Of a stretch of 64,000 bases of DNA, positions 43,359-52,598 are shown piece after piece. The DNA comes from Virgibacillus_R byunsanensis (GTDB lineage: Bacteria; Bacillota; Bacilli; Bacillales; Amphibacillaceae), in NCBI RefSeq assembly GCF_042675965.1, contig NZ_JBHTKJ010000007.1, positions 248,001-312,000 of the forward strand. Direction: 5' to 3'. Position 1 is the first letter of the stretch, and each line of letters opens with the position of its first letter. The notes under the pieces are model-generated. The model worked only from the letters and a program-made list of their open reading frames with translations, had not been told where the DNA came from and did not search any database. The translations under genes and the position numbers were made by a program.

Positions 43359-44195
43359 TTGAATATTGGTTTTATTAATGGTGAGTATATTAATGCCGAT
43401 GAAGCAGTTATACCTATTGATGAGCGTGGTCATCAATTTGGCGACGGCGTTTATGAAGTTGTTAAGATATATAATTCTTTACCTTTTTTACTCGATGAAC
43501 ATCTTACACGTCTAAAAGAAAGTGCTTCTGCAATTCAATTAAAACTTCCTTATTCTCTGGATGATATTAAGAAAATTATCCTGGAAGGTATTAAAAGATC
43601 AGAATTATTGAATGCCGAAGTATATTTTCAGGTAACAAGAGGAATTGCACCGAGAAATCATTTATTTCCTAATGTATCCGCTTCATTTACAATGACAATA
43701 AAACCCGCAAGAAAAGTATCAGAGCAGAGTTACTATAAGGGGATAAAAACAATTACTACAAAAGATGAACGATGGGCTAATTGCCATATAAAGTCTTTAA
43801 ATTTATTGCCTAATGTATTAGCAAAGCAAAAGGCTAATAACGAGGAAAGCTACGAAGCAATTTTAATAAAGGATGGATACGTAACGGAAGGTTCGAGTAC
43901 AAATGTATTTGTTGTTAAAAATAATACATTGTATACTACACCTTTAACAAACAATATTCTTTCAGGAATTACTAGGAAGAACGTGCTAAAATTAGCACAA
44001 AAATTAGATGTTGAAGTATTGGAAAAGTCATTTACTACAGAATTTTTAATCAGTGGAGATGAGGCATTTCTAACTAGTACAACTGTTGAAGTATTGCCGA
44101 TACGGTCAGTAAATAATAAAGTGATTTTAAATGGGGATCCCGGGCCGATAACGAAATTATTACATGAGTCATTTCGACAATTGTATGCAGAATAA
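43359..44195 (+). CDS. dat: D-amino acid aminotransferase (class IV)
   Basis: The 278-residue PLP enzyme of aminotransferase class IV matches D-alanine transaminases: IDERGHQFGDGVYEVVKIYN at the start, RGIAPRNHLFP, the Schiff-base Lys in HIKSLNLLPNVLAKQKA and the phosphate-binding VTEGSSTNVFVV. It interconverts D-amino acids and keto acids with pyruvate or 2-oxoglutarate. A TTG start follows AGGAGGAGAAGTTA. It ends the operon and takes the D-amino acids that the M55 peptidase releases; branched-chain aminotransferase activity is a lesser alternative. Confidence 0.92.
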   Translation: MNIGFINGEYINADEAVIPIDERGHQFGDGVYEVVKIYNSLPFLLDEHLTRLKESASAIQLKLPYSLDDIKKIILEGIKRSELLNAEVYFQVTRGIAPRNHLFPNVSASFTMTIKPARKVSEQSYYKGIKTITTKDERWANCHIKSLNLLPNVLAKQKANNEESYEAILIKDGYVTEGSSTNVFVVKNNTLYTTPLTNNILSGITRKNVLKLAQKLDVEVLEKSFTTEFLISGDEAFLTSTTVEVLPIRSVNNKVILNGDPGPITKLLHESFRQLYAE

Positions 44196-44283
44196 TTTTT
44201 ACTTTTATCGTTTACGGATTTATTTTATGGAGTCCATCTTGATTTTTTTGAACTTGGTCGAACTGGATTACTAAAATATTAGG

Positions 44284-44340
44284 AACTGTTAGAGCTGATA
44301 AGTATGGTATTACATGTATTTGTTCTAACAGTTTTAATTT
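44284..44340 (+). terminator. Terminator of D-peptide operon
   Basis: AACTGTTAGA pairs with TCTAACAGTT with an imperfect inner stem, followed by TTTTAATTTTAG. It lies between convergent genes. Confidence 0.75.
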
Positions 44341-44346
44341 TAGTCA

Positions 44347-44748
44347 TCACTCCTTTTCTTTACCAAATTCAGTCCAATCATATCCGCTCACTTTTTGTTT
44401 CTGCTCATTTTCTTCTTTCTTGCTTATAACTTTGACTTCTTTTGTAAAGCTCATAATATATCCGCAGTCCTCACATATGTATTTGTAAACAAAAACTTGA
44501 TTGTCGCTATGTGAAAATCTATTTCTTTCTTCTGAGACCAATCGGAAATCAATATTACTGCTTGTAATAGTTTCATTATGAATAGTAGTATCAACTTCAA
44601 TCGGTTCTGCAATAGTAAAAGAGGATGGAATGTTATAAGTTGTTGTACTATTGTAGGCTATGGAATGTATATCGATATCCGTATTGACTTCATAATACCC
44701 CTTGCGAAAATGCTTTCCGCTACATACTAAGCATTTTATTTTCCTCAA
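44347..44748 (-). CDS. Small zinc-ribbon-like protein (paralogue A)
   Basis: The 133-residue protein carries two CxxC pairs, CLVCSGKHFRKG near the N-terminus and YICEDCGYIMSFTKE near the C-terminus, with a variable middle; the four cysteines could hold one zinc. It ends DWTEFGKEKE. The TTG at 44748 is chosen because AAAGGAGG on that strand is correctly spaced for it. A second gene at 56937 encodes a clear paralogue with the same cysteines and ending. No known family is recognised and no function is offered beyond probable zinc binding. Confidence 0.75.
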   Translation of the reverse strand: MRKIKCLVCSGKHFRKGYYEVNTDIDIHSIAYNSTTTYNIPSSFTIAEPIEVDTTIHNETITSSNIDFRLVSEERNRFSHSDNQVFVYKYICEDCGYIMSFTKEVKVISKKEENEQKQKVSGYDWTEFGKEKE

Positions 44749-44840
44749 TTTCGCTTCCTCCTTTAACACTAATTTTTAAGAGTATATTTTTAGAAACGAA
44801 ATGTTATGCAATTTGGGCAATGTTATATCCTAGTGGTGAG

Positions 44841-44870
44841 GGATACCTGTCCCTTCCATTAATTCTTCAA
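44841..44870 (+). repeat. Dispersed repeat copy 9 (degenerate)
   Basis: The segment GGATACCTGTCCCTTCC matches the start of the repeat consensus with a few changes; the rest has decayed. Confidence 0.45.
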
Positions 44871-44987
44871 AGTAAATTTTCAGTAGTCCTCTAACCTATA
44901 GTTTCCTAATTTTCCTAGTTCTTTTCCTCAATTCTATGGAATACACATACTTTGGGATTTATTTTTCGAATATTAGGGTCGATATTT

Positions 44988-45763
44988 ATGAAGATTTTAC
45001 GGATTGGGCATGCGATATATGTGTTAAAAAGTAATGATGGAAAGAACTATTTAATCGATCTATTTATTGATACGAATCACAGTTCTCCACCTCATTTAGA
45101 TGATCCGGATTTCTATCAATCTATTGATTGTGTGTCTTAGACACATGGACATTTAGATCATACGAGCGGGTTATCCAAAATACTTGAGCATTTGCCGGAT
45201 TTGATGATTATTGTACAGTATGAATTGGTCTTAATTCTTTTAAAACAGGGGGTTGAAAATGTAGTGCCTGTCAATCTGGGAGGATCCGTTCATTTGTTAA
45301 TGTTACTGTTACAATGGTACAGACAGTACACACTTCTTCTTATGGAGAGACCGAAAACACACCAATATATGCTGGTGAGGCAGCTGGTTATGTTTTTGAC
45401 TTTGTGGATGATCACACCGTCTACCACTCTGGTGATACAGCGTTAATGTACGATATGAAATTGATTCAAGATGTTTATCAACCTGATATAGCTATATTAT
45501 CATCGTCTGGTCAATTAACAATGGGGCCGAAAGAAGCTGCTTATGCAGTAAAAAATTTATTGAATGTAAACTATGTTATTCCAAGTCATACTTTCCCCTC
45601 CAAGAAGACTGCCACATCACCTGAAGTTTTAGCAAAATTATTGGAAGCTTTTCCTGTTGTCGAAACGATGATTGATAAGGACATCGATTTAAAAGAGCTG
45701 TTAGCGGATTATCAGGAAACAAAAGTGATTATGCTTGGTTTTCGGGAGGAAGTAGAATTGTAG
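44988..45763 (+). pseudogene. UPF0173-type metal-dependent hydrolase, broken
   Basis: The frame encodes a metallo-beta-lactamase-fold hydrolase of the UPF0173 / YtkL type but is broken twice. A TAG at 45138-45140 falls just before the zinc motif THGHLDHTSG, and near 45295 the frame must shift to continue VNVTVTMVQTVHTSSYG, GEAAGYVFDF, VYHSGDTALM and VIPSHTFPSK to the stop at 45763. Both parts together give the expected length of about 250 residues, so the gene was intact recently. Copies of the dispersed repeat lie on both sides. Confidence 0.8.
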
Positions 45764-45764
45764 G

Positions 45765-45800
45765 GGTGCCTGTCACTTCCTGGTTTTGGCGGTTTAGTCA
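45765..45800 (+). repeat. Dispersed repeat copy 10
   Basis: This copy starts GGTGCCTGTCACTTCCTGG right after the stop of the broken hydrolase gene; the distal half is degenerate. Confidence 0.8.
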
Positions 45801-45862
45801 ATGTAGTGTTATGAGGGATATATTCACACTTGTAAATTTTTCGAGATAAATACTACCTATAA

Positions 45863-45906
45863 AAAAGAAGTCTTGGGAAATAATTTTTCCTACAAGGCTT
45901 CTTTTA
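45863..45906 (+). terminator. Terminator hairpin
   Basis: AAAAGAAGTCTTG pairs with CAAGGCTTCTTTT with an inner GGAAA/TTTCC pairing. It closes the broken hydrolase unit. Confidence 0.8.
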
Positions 45907-46096
45907 ATATTTCCAAGTCGTTTCCTCCAGAATCGTTTTACTCTACATGTTAATCTACTTATTCCAACTAAGACCAATTAATATTGCCACTATTAGTACG
46001 AATAATGTTTTATTAACCAACTTTGAGATTTAATTTTCTTTCATAATTGAAGAAATGTTGTAATTTTTATACTAAACATAAAAACATTGCATATAG

Positions 46097-46109
46097 TTGT
46101 ATAGACGAA
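46097..46109 (+). promoter_or_regulatory. Possible HutC/GntR-type operator
   Basis: TTGTATAGACGAA resembles the GTATAGAC core bound by HutC-subfamily GntR regulators. It lies about 190 bases before the gene for such a regulator. The remaining leader (45907-46301) shows no other clear feature. Confidence 0.35.
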
Positions 46110-46301
46110 TAGGAGAGAGATTAGTGTTAGTGACATTTAGTGATTATTTAGTAATCATTTCAAACTCGATGTAGATTCTAACAACCGATGTTGCTTATCT
46201 AATTGATGGTAAATGGAGACTTTTACAACTTATAAAAGTGATAGGAGGTAATATATTTTTAATGTATAAAATGAGATTAATTAGAGGAAGGATACCGTCT
46301 T

Positions 46302-47021
46302 ATGAATATTAAAGATCCACAAGCACCGATATATATTCAAATAGCTAAAGATATTAGAGCAAAGGTTAATAAAGGACTTTATCAAGAAGGTGAACAAATC
46401 CCAACAGAAGATGAAATCGCTCAGCAATATGGGGTATCTCGGATGACAGCTCGTAATTCTGTTACTGAACTTGTAAGGGATGGTATTATTTTCCGTATTC
46501 ATGGAAAAGGGGCGTTCGTTTCCCATGGGAAAGTAGAACGTAACTTAAACAAGATTACAGGTTTTCATGAGGATATGATAGCTATGGGTTTACAGCCATC
46601 ATCGAAAATTATAAAACTTAAAAAACGATTCCCGACAGATAAGGAGCGTAATGGATTAAAGATTCATCGATTAAGTTCTGTTTTTGAAGTGAAACGGATT
46701 CGTTATGTGGATGATATTCCATATGGGTTTCAAAAACTTATTGTACCTGAATACTTAGTACCTGATCTTACGGAGGTAAATTTAGAAAAAGAGTCTCTTT
46801 ATTATCATTTAAGGAAAATAGAAAAACCAATACATGTTGCAGAGCAACGGATGGAGGCTGTAATGGAACCAAAAATCAATCAAATTCTTGATATTCCCAA
46901 GACTATTCCCTTTTTCTTTTTTGAACGAACTTCCTACTTGGAAGAAAAATTGCCTGTGGAATTATTATATTCCTATTTTAGAGGGGATAAGTTCTCTTAT
47001 ACTATTAGCTTAAAGAACTAA
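46302..47021 (+). CDS. GntR-family regulator with UTRA domain (HutC subfamily)
   Basis: The 239-residue protein has an N-terminal winged helix (about residues 5-75) with IPTEDEIAQQYGVSRMTARN and RIHGKGAFVS, then a UTRA ligand domain with FEVKRIRYVDDIPYGFQKL. UTRA regulators sense small sugars, sugar phosphates or histidine-derived compounds. It precedes a sugar or polyol-type catabolic operon on the same strand with 92 bases between. ACAACTTATAA occurs before both this gene and that operon and may be part of a shared site. Confidence 0.9.
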   Translation: MNIKDPQAPIYIQIAKDIRAKVNKGLYQEGEQIPTEDEIAQQYGVSRMTARNSVTELVRDGIIFRIHGKGAFVSHGKVERNLNKITGFHEDMIAMGLQPSSKIIKLKKRFPTDKERNGLKIHRLSSVFEVKRIRYVDDIPYGFQKLIVPEYLVPDLTEVNLEKESLYYHLRKIEKPIHVAEQRMEAVMEPKINQILDIPKTIPFFFFERTSYLEEKLPVELLYSYFRGDKFSYTISLKN

Positions 47022-47113
47022 TGAGCTAGTTGGGCTCTATTTAGCTATAAACCTTCAAAATTAACAACTTATAATTGTATATATTTCAATCTATATAAAG
47101 GAGTGATCGCTAA

Positions 47114-48550
47114 ATGGAATTAAAAGGATATTCACTAGAGATGTTTCGATCTGAATTAGAAGATGCAGTTGGAACAGAGAATGTAATAGAAGTTACAGAT
47201 GAACAAAAAGATATGGCAATGGACCAAAATTGGCTTACACATATGTGGATGAAAAAGAATGAAGAGATACCTTTACCATACTTTATCGTTAGACCTGCAT
47301 TAACCAAAGAAGTATCAAAAGTAATGAGAATATGCTACCGGTACAAAATTCCTGTTGTTCCAAGAGGAGGAGGTTCAGGAACACAGGGTGGTGCAACCAC
47401 GTTATATGGTGGCATTATACTTGATTTAACTAGAATGGATAAAATCTACGATATTGATAAAACTTCATTAATTTTAACCGCTCAACCAGGCATAAACGGA
47501 AGGGTCCTTGAGAATGAATTAAATAAACATGGTTTAATGTTAGCTCATTATCCATCTTCAGTTGATATCGCAACGCTTGGTGGATATCTTGCTGCGAGAG
47601 GATCAGGGGTTATGTCTACCAAGTATGGAAAAGCAGAGGACATGGTGATTTCTATCGAAGTTGTGCTTCCTGATGGAAAAGTTGTTGATACGCTACCTGT
47701 TCCAAATCATGCAAGCGGACCTGGATTACTTCAACTATTTGTTGGTTCAGAAGGAACATTAGGTGTTATTACTAAAATAAGAATTCGACTTGATCCAATC
47801 CCTGAAAAAAGACTGTTCAGAATGATCCATTTCAGCTCAATTCATGACGGAATTGAAGCAGGAAGAGAATTGATGATTAAGCGGCTTAATCCAGCGGTGA
47901 TTAGGTTATATGATCCAGGTTCAACAAAAAAGTCTCTGAGAGGTACCGGAATGGATGCTGAAGGAGTTAACATGGTAATTATGGTTGATGGATTTGCAGA
48001 AATTGCAGAATTACACATGCAAAAGGTAATAGATATTTGTAAAACACATGGAGGAACTGATTTAGGTGAAGAACCTGGTGAGTACTGGTGGAATACTCGT
48101 TATGATTTCTATCGTCCACCACTCCAGCCATCATATCCTTTATTATATGGAACTGTAGAGACAATCACTACTTATGATAACATTCACAAACTTTATGATG
48201 AGAAGAAGAAAGTTGTGGAAGAAAAATATAAAAGATGGAATGCAGAGTACATGGCACATTTTTCACATTGGTATCCATGGGGAACGATGATTTATGATCG
48301 TTTTTATATTGCTAACCCTCCTGAAAATGCAAAGGAAGTTTTCCAACTTCATAATCAAATATGGGCAGATTGTTCACGTGTGAACTTAGAAAATGGGGGA
48401 CTATTAAATGAACATCACGGAATTGGGTTTAAACTGGGATGGTTAATGCCTGAGTCATATGGAGGAATGTACGATGTGTTAAGTGATATTAAAAAAACAA
48501 TAGATACAAAGGGAATCATGAATCCAGGTAAATTAGGATTTGAACTCTGA
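47114..48550 (+). CDS. FAD-binding oxidoreductase (PCMH type)
   Basis: The 478-residue protein has the PCMH FAD domain (about residues 45-225: YKIPVVPRGGGSGTQGGATT, YPSSVDIATLGGYLAARGSG, VGSEGTLGVIT) and a FAD-linked oxidase C-terminal domain ending NEHHGIGFKLGWLMPE and MNPGKLGF. It resembles alkyl-DHAP-synthase-like, D-lactate or glycolate dehydrogenases. AAAGGAGTGA precedes the ATG. As the first catabolic gene of the operon it may oxidise a hydroxy acid or polyol-derived intermediate. The substrate is open. It differs clearly from the GlcD-type partial gene at the left end. Confidence 0.88.
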   Translation: MELKGYSLEMFRSELEDAVGTENVIEVTDEQKDMAMDQNWLTHMWMKKNEEIPLPYFIVRPALTKEVSKVMRICYRYKIPVVPRGGGSGTQGGATTLYGGIILDLTRMDKIYDIDKTSLILTAQPGINGRVLENELNKHGLMLAHYPSSVDIATLGGYLAARGSGVMSTKYGKAEDMVISIEVVLPDGKVVDTLPVPNHASGPGLLQLFVGSEGTLGVITKIRIRLDPIPEKRLFRMIHFSSIHDGIEAGRELMIKRLNPAVIRLYDPGSTKKSLRGTGMDAEGVNMVIMVDGFAEIAELHMQKVIDICKTHGGTDLGEEPGEYWWNTRYDFYRPPLQPSYPLLYGTVETITTYDNIHKLYDEKKKVVEEKYKRWNAEYMAHFSHWYPWGTMIYDRFYIANPPENAKEVFQLHNQIWADCSRVNLENGGLLNEHHGIGFKLGWLMPESYGGMYDVLSDIKKTIDTKGIMNPGKLGFEL

Positions 48551-48555
48551 TAACA

Positions 48556-48570
48556 ATGAAAGCGCTTTAA
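48556..48570 (+). promoter_or_regulatory. cre site (CcpA binding)
   Basis: ATGAAAGCGCTTTAA fits the cre consensus WTGAAARCGYTTWNN throughout. It lies between the FAD enzyme and zinc dehydrogenase genes and suggests carbon catabolite control by transcriptional roadblock. Confidence 0.75.
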
Positions 48571-48602
48571 TTAAAGATTAGTAAATGAAGAGGGGGTTGA
48601 AA

Positions 48603-49631
48603 ATGAAGGCATTATTTTATACAGGTCCAAATCAACTGAATATAAAGGAGATTCCCGTTCCAACGTTAAATGAGAGGGAAGTGCTAATAAAAGTAGCTTA
48701 TGTGGGAATCTGTGGAACTGATATGCTTTGTTATCACGGCGGTATGGATAATCGCGTACAGCCACCTGTAATCTTAGGTCATGAATTCTCTGGAATAATA
48801 GAAGCTATTGGGGCTAACTGTATTAGTCAAGTGGGTGAGAAGGTAACTGTTGAACCAATAGTTAGCTGTGGGGAATGTAGTGGCTGTAAAAAAGGTGAAT
48901 ATAATTTATGTTCATCCCTAAATTTGATGGGCATTGATAGTAACGGGGCTATTTCTAACTTAATGAAAGTTTCAGAGGATTATGTATATAGTCTAGGTGA
49001 CAAGGTGTCTATGAAAGACGGTGCTTTAGTGGAACCAATTGCTGTCTGTATTCACTTGCTTGAAAAGGTTGAATTAAAGGAAAATCAAACAGTTCTAATT
49101 GTAGGTGGCGGGCCGATTGGTCTAATCACTGCTCAAGTTGCAAAGAAGTGGGGAGCTAACGTAGTTATATCTGAGATTAATGAGTTTAGAATTCGAACTG
49201 CACAACAATTAGGGTTTTCTGTTATTAATCCAGTCAAACAGAATATTGTTGATGAAGTGCTGAATCTAACAAATGGAAGTGGTTTTGAAATTACAGTTGA
49301 AGCTACAGGAACAAACGCCGGATTGGTTTCCTGTATAGAAGCAGCTGGTGTAAGAGGGAAAGTCGTTATCGCAGGATTACCAAAAAAGCAAGCTAGTATA
49401 GATACTTATAAGATTATAGCAAAAGAATTACAACTAATTGGAACACGTGTATATAAGGGAAAAGATTACAGAAAAGCTATAAATTTATTAGCATCAAATG
49501 ATTTTGAAACGGATAAATTAATTAGTCGAATAGTTTCACTTGAAGATTCAATTGAATATGGATTTAAAGCCATTGATCGTCAAGAGGAAGTCATAAAAAT
49601 CTTCATTTCTTTAGAGGAAAGAAATCTATGA
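48603..49631 (+). CDS. Zinc-dependent alcohol/polyol dehydrogenase
   Basis: The 342-residue medium-chain dehydrogenase has catalytic zinc ligands in GICGTDMLCYHGG and GHEFSGIIEAIG, the structural zinc site CGECSGCKKGEYNLC and the NAD-binding loop VGGGPIGLITAQVAKKWGA. It belongs to the sorbitol / L-threonine / 2,3-butanediol dehydrogenase group. The ATG at 48603 follows AGAGGGGGTTG. It overlaps the kinase gene by four bases (ATGA). It probably oxidises a sugar alcohol or sugar acid of this operon; its exact substrate is unknown. Confidence 0.9.
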   Translation: MKALFYTGPNQLNIKEIPVPTLNEREVLIKVAYVGICGTDMLCYHGGMDNRVQPPVILGHEFSGIIEAIGANCISQVGEKVTVEPIVSCGECSGCKKGEYNLCSSLNLMGIDSNGAISNLMKVSEDYVYSLGDKVSMKDGALVEPIAVCIHLLEKVELKENQTVLIVGGGPIGLITAQVAKKWGANVVISEINEFRIRTAQQLGFSVINPVKQNIVDEVLNLTNGSGFEITVEATGTNAGLVSCIEAAGVRGKVVIAGLPKKQASIDTYKIIAKELQLIGTRVYKGKDYRKAINLLASNDFETDKLISRIVSLEDSIEYGFKAIDRQEEVIKIFISLEERNL

Positions 49632-51148
49632 GTTATGAATATGTGCTAGGTGTAGATCATGGATCTGGAGGATGCAAAGTAACTTGTTTACGTTCAGATG
49701 GTAAAGTTGTAGCGGATGCCTATGTAGATTATCCATCTTATTATCCACACCCGAGATGGGTAGAACAAGATCCCGTAATGTGGAAAGAAGCTGCTGTTCG
49801 GGCAATCTCAAAAGCGACAGAAAGTCTAAATCTTGTTGAAAAAAAGAATGTGAATGCAATTGGTTTTTCTGCACCACATCATGTAGCAGTATTATTAGAC
49901 AAAGATCAAGAGGTAATTCGTCCAGCAATTATGTGGAATGACCAACGTACAGATATACAGTCGAAAGAACTTAGTGAGAACTACGGTGACCGAATCTATG
50001 AACTTACTTCCAATATGCCAAATCCGACATGGACACTTTGCCATTTATCCTGGTTAAAAGAAAATGAACCTAATAATTATAGGGGAATAGACAGAATTCT
50101 TTTTATGAAAGATTATATACGCTACCATTTCTCTGGAGAATTTTGTACAGATTATATTGAGGCAGAAGGTTCCCTATTATTTGACATGCGTAAAAGGGAA
50201 TGGTCTCCGTTTCTGCTTTCTCTTATTGACTTGAAACAGGATGTTTTCCCACCTGTATACGCCCCTACGGATCAAGTTGGTTTAATTAATAGTCAAATGG
50301 CAGAACAATTAGGTGTTTCTCATGATACTAAAATTATCATGGGTACTGCAGATACTGCAGCGGAAATCTTTGGGTGTGGGACTGTTAATGAAGGGGACGG
50401 AGTAATAAAACTTGCTACAGCTGGAAATTTTTCAATGGTAACCGCAAATACACAAAAAAACAGAAATCTTACAACGTATCACCATTTAATTGATACCCTA
50501 TATTACCAAAATAGTGCTACGAACTTTGCTGCAGCGTCTTTTCGGTGGTTTAAGGAACAATTTTACGCTGATTTATCAGAAAAATTTGATAATTCATTAA
50601 TCTATCCGGAGATTATAAGACAGGTAGAGAAAATTAAACCAGGTGCAGAGGGGTTAATTTTTCAGCCTTATTTAAATGGAGAGCGCTCACCTCATTGGGA
50701 TCCACATTTACGAGCTAGTTTTTTTGGTTGTACAGCAAGGCATAGTAGGAACCATTTTGCACGTGCAGTTTTAGAAGGTGTTGGCTATTCACTTCGGGAT
50801 TGTAGCTTGCAGTTTCCTAATTCTTCTACGAAAAAAATGAGAATTATTGGTGGTGGTAGCAAAGGACGCGAGTGGGTACAAATAATTGCTGACATTCTCC
50901 AGCAAGAGTTGGAGATTCCAGCCTATCACGATGCTTCCTTTGGAGTATCGCTAGTTGCAGCAACAGGTATAGGTTGGTATACAAACCTAAGAGAAGCTGT
51001 TAATTCAGTACAATCAGTTATTCATCAGGTTTCTCCGAATATAAAAAATCATGAAATATATAGTGAAATGTTTGAAATATATCAACAGTTGCATAGTCAA
51101 ACATTCAAACTTTCACATAGACTTGCAAAAATATCCCAGAACACTTAA
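49628..51148 (+). CDS. FGGY-family carbohydrate kinase
   Basis: The 506-residue kinase resembles xylulokinase/gluconokinase-like FGGY proteins: N-terminal phosphate loop VLGVDHGSGGCKVTCLRSDG, GFSAPHHVAVLLDKDQEV, AIMWNDQRT, then GTADTAAEIFGCGTV, LNGERSPHWDP and the C-terminal ATP motif IGGGSKGREWVQI. It phosphorylates a keto-sugar or polyol. The operon has no visible aldolase or epimerase, so the pathway must continue with enzymes encoded elsewhere. Coupled to the zinc dehydrogenase gene by ATGA. Confidence 0.9.
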   Translation: MSYEYVLGVDHGSGGCKVTCLRSDGKVVADAYVDYPSYYPHPRWVEQDPVMWKEAAVRAISKATESLNLVEKKNVNAIGFSAPHHVAVLLDKDQEVIRPAIMWNDQRTDIQSKELSENYGDRIYELTSNMPNPTWTLCHLSWLKENEPNNYRGIDRILFMKDYIRYHFSGEFCTDYIEAEGSLLFDMRKREWSPFLLSLIDLKQDVFPPVYAPTDQVGLINSQMAEQLGVSHDTKIIMGTADTAAEIFGCGTVNEGDGVIKLATAGNFSMVTANTQKNRNLTTYHHLIDTLYYQNSATNFAAASFRWFKEQFYADLSEKFDNSLIYPEIIRQVEKIKPGAEGLIFQPYLNGERSPHWDPHLRASFFGCTARHSRNHFARAVLEGVGYSLRDCSLQFPNSSTKKMRIIGGGSKGREWVQIIADILQQELEIPAYHDASFGVSLVAATGIGWYTNLREAVNSVQSVIHQVSPNIKNHEIYSEMFEIYQQLHSQTFKLSHRLAKISQNT

Positions 51149-51206
51149 TTAGCTATCTTCTGTCTATGTTACACCGAATTCTAAACTATTATGGTGGTGA
51201 AGTAGA

Positions 51207-52382
51207 ATGTCCACAGCGAATCAAGTACTTATGCCAAATAAATTAGTTTATGGTTTTAGAGCTATTGATGAAGTTGGAACGATCACTAATAGATTTGGCA
51301 ACAAAGCACTTATAGTTAGTGATCCAGTAATGGAGAAAGAGGGCCTAGTCAACCGGGTTGAAAATTTACTCAAGAAAGCTGGTGTTTCCGTAAGCAAATA
51401 TACAGATATATTAACAGAACCAACTACTCGTAACCTAAAAGATGTACTTACCCTAATGTCCGACGGCAACTATGATTTCATCCTAGCCCTTGGTGGGGGA
51501 AGTTGTATTGATACTGCTAAAGCAGCAAATGTCATGTATGTTAATGAAGGAGAAATTGCTGACTATATACCGGGAATGAAGCATTTTACTAAGAAAGGCT
51601 TGCCACTTATTGCAATCCCGACTACAGCCGGTACCGGTTCAGAAGTTACGAAAGTTACCGTCATTACAGATGCTAATACACAAGTGAAAATGATGGTTTC
51701 TCAACCAGAATTACTTCCAGATGTGGCAATAGTTGATCCTGAATTGACCTATACTTGTCCTCAAAAAGTAACTGCAGCAACTGGATTAGATACACTTTGT
51801 CATGCGATAGAAGCATACTTATCTGACCGGTCACATGAGTTAACAGATCACTATGCTTTAACTGCAATTGAGTATGTGTTTCGATTTCTACCTCGTGCCT
51901 ACCAAGACAGGAATGATAAAGAAGCTCGAGAAAAAATGTCAATTGCTGCAACAATGGCAAGTATAGCATTTTCAAATGCTTCTGTAACACTTATTCACGG
52001 AATGTCACGACCAATTGGAGCACTTTTTCATATTCCTCATGGCATCTCAAACGCAATGATTCTTCCTGCAGTTCTAGAATTTACAAAAGATGGTTGCACC
52101 GAAAAGCTCACTAATATCTATCGGAGTCTCCATCCTAGTAATTCTAATGTAGAAGCATCTGATCTCGTAGAAAGATTTATTAAGGATCTTAAACACCTAT
52201 GTATAGAAGTTAATACACCTAACCTTCAACAATGGGGAGTTAATGGTCAACTATATGAACAACATTTACAGAAAATGGCGAAAGATGCTTTGGCAAGTGG
52301 TAGTCCTAATAATCATCCTGAAAAATTAGGGTTGGAAGAGATTGTTGAACTCTATAATCTTTGTTATAGCTATCAATTTTAA
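51207..52382 (+). CDS. Iron-containing alcohol dehydrogenase
   Basis: The 391-residue enzyme is a group III Fe-dependent dehydrogenase: cofactor loop ILALGGGSCIDTAKAANV, IPTTAGTGSEVTKVTVI, metal ligands in AIVDPELTYTCP, LCHAIEAYLSDRS, HGMSRPIGALFHIPHG and the late His region. Relatives include lactaldehyde reductase, 1,3-propanediol, 4-hydroxybutyrate and hydroxyacid-oxoacid dehydrogenases. It stands between the kinase and the importer genes and is likely to reduce or oxidise an intermediate of the same pathway. Confidence 0.9.
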   Translation: MSTANQVLMPNKLVYGFRAIDEVGTITNRFGNKALIVSDPVMEKEGLVNRVENLLKKAGVSVSKYTDILTEPTTRNLKDVLTLMSDGNYDFILALGGGSCIDTAKAANVMYVNEGEIADYIPGMKHFTKKGLPLIAIPTTAGTGSEVTKVTVITDANTQVKMMVSQPELLPDVAIVDPELTYTCPQKVTAATGLDTLCHAIEAYLSDRSHELTDHYALTAIEYVFRFLPRAYQDRNDKEAREKMSIAATMASIAFSNASVTLIHGMSRPIGALFHIPHGISNAMILPAVLEFTKDGCTEKLTNIYRSLHPSNSNVEASDLVERFIKDLKHLCIEVNTPNLQQWGVNGQLYEQHLQKMAKDALASGSPNNHPEKLGLEEIVELYNLCYSYQF

Positions 52383-52598
52383 TTAAATGTTCAATGTAAA
52401 TCCAGTTGTAATAGAATCTAATGCATTTATCTAATTTCGGGTTCAAGCATTCCTTTTACAATGATTTATCAACGCAAGGAATAAAGCTAATTTATACAAG
52501 GAAGAAGGTGGTTGCACTTAAAAAATGAAAAATTAATTCGATTCTACGTTTACTCAGTTTCCCCTAGTGAAGTTCTTATAGAAAAAGGAGGAAAAACA

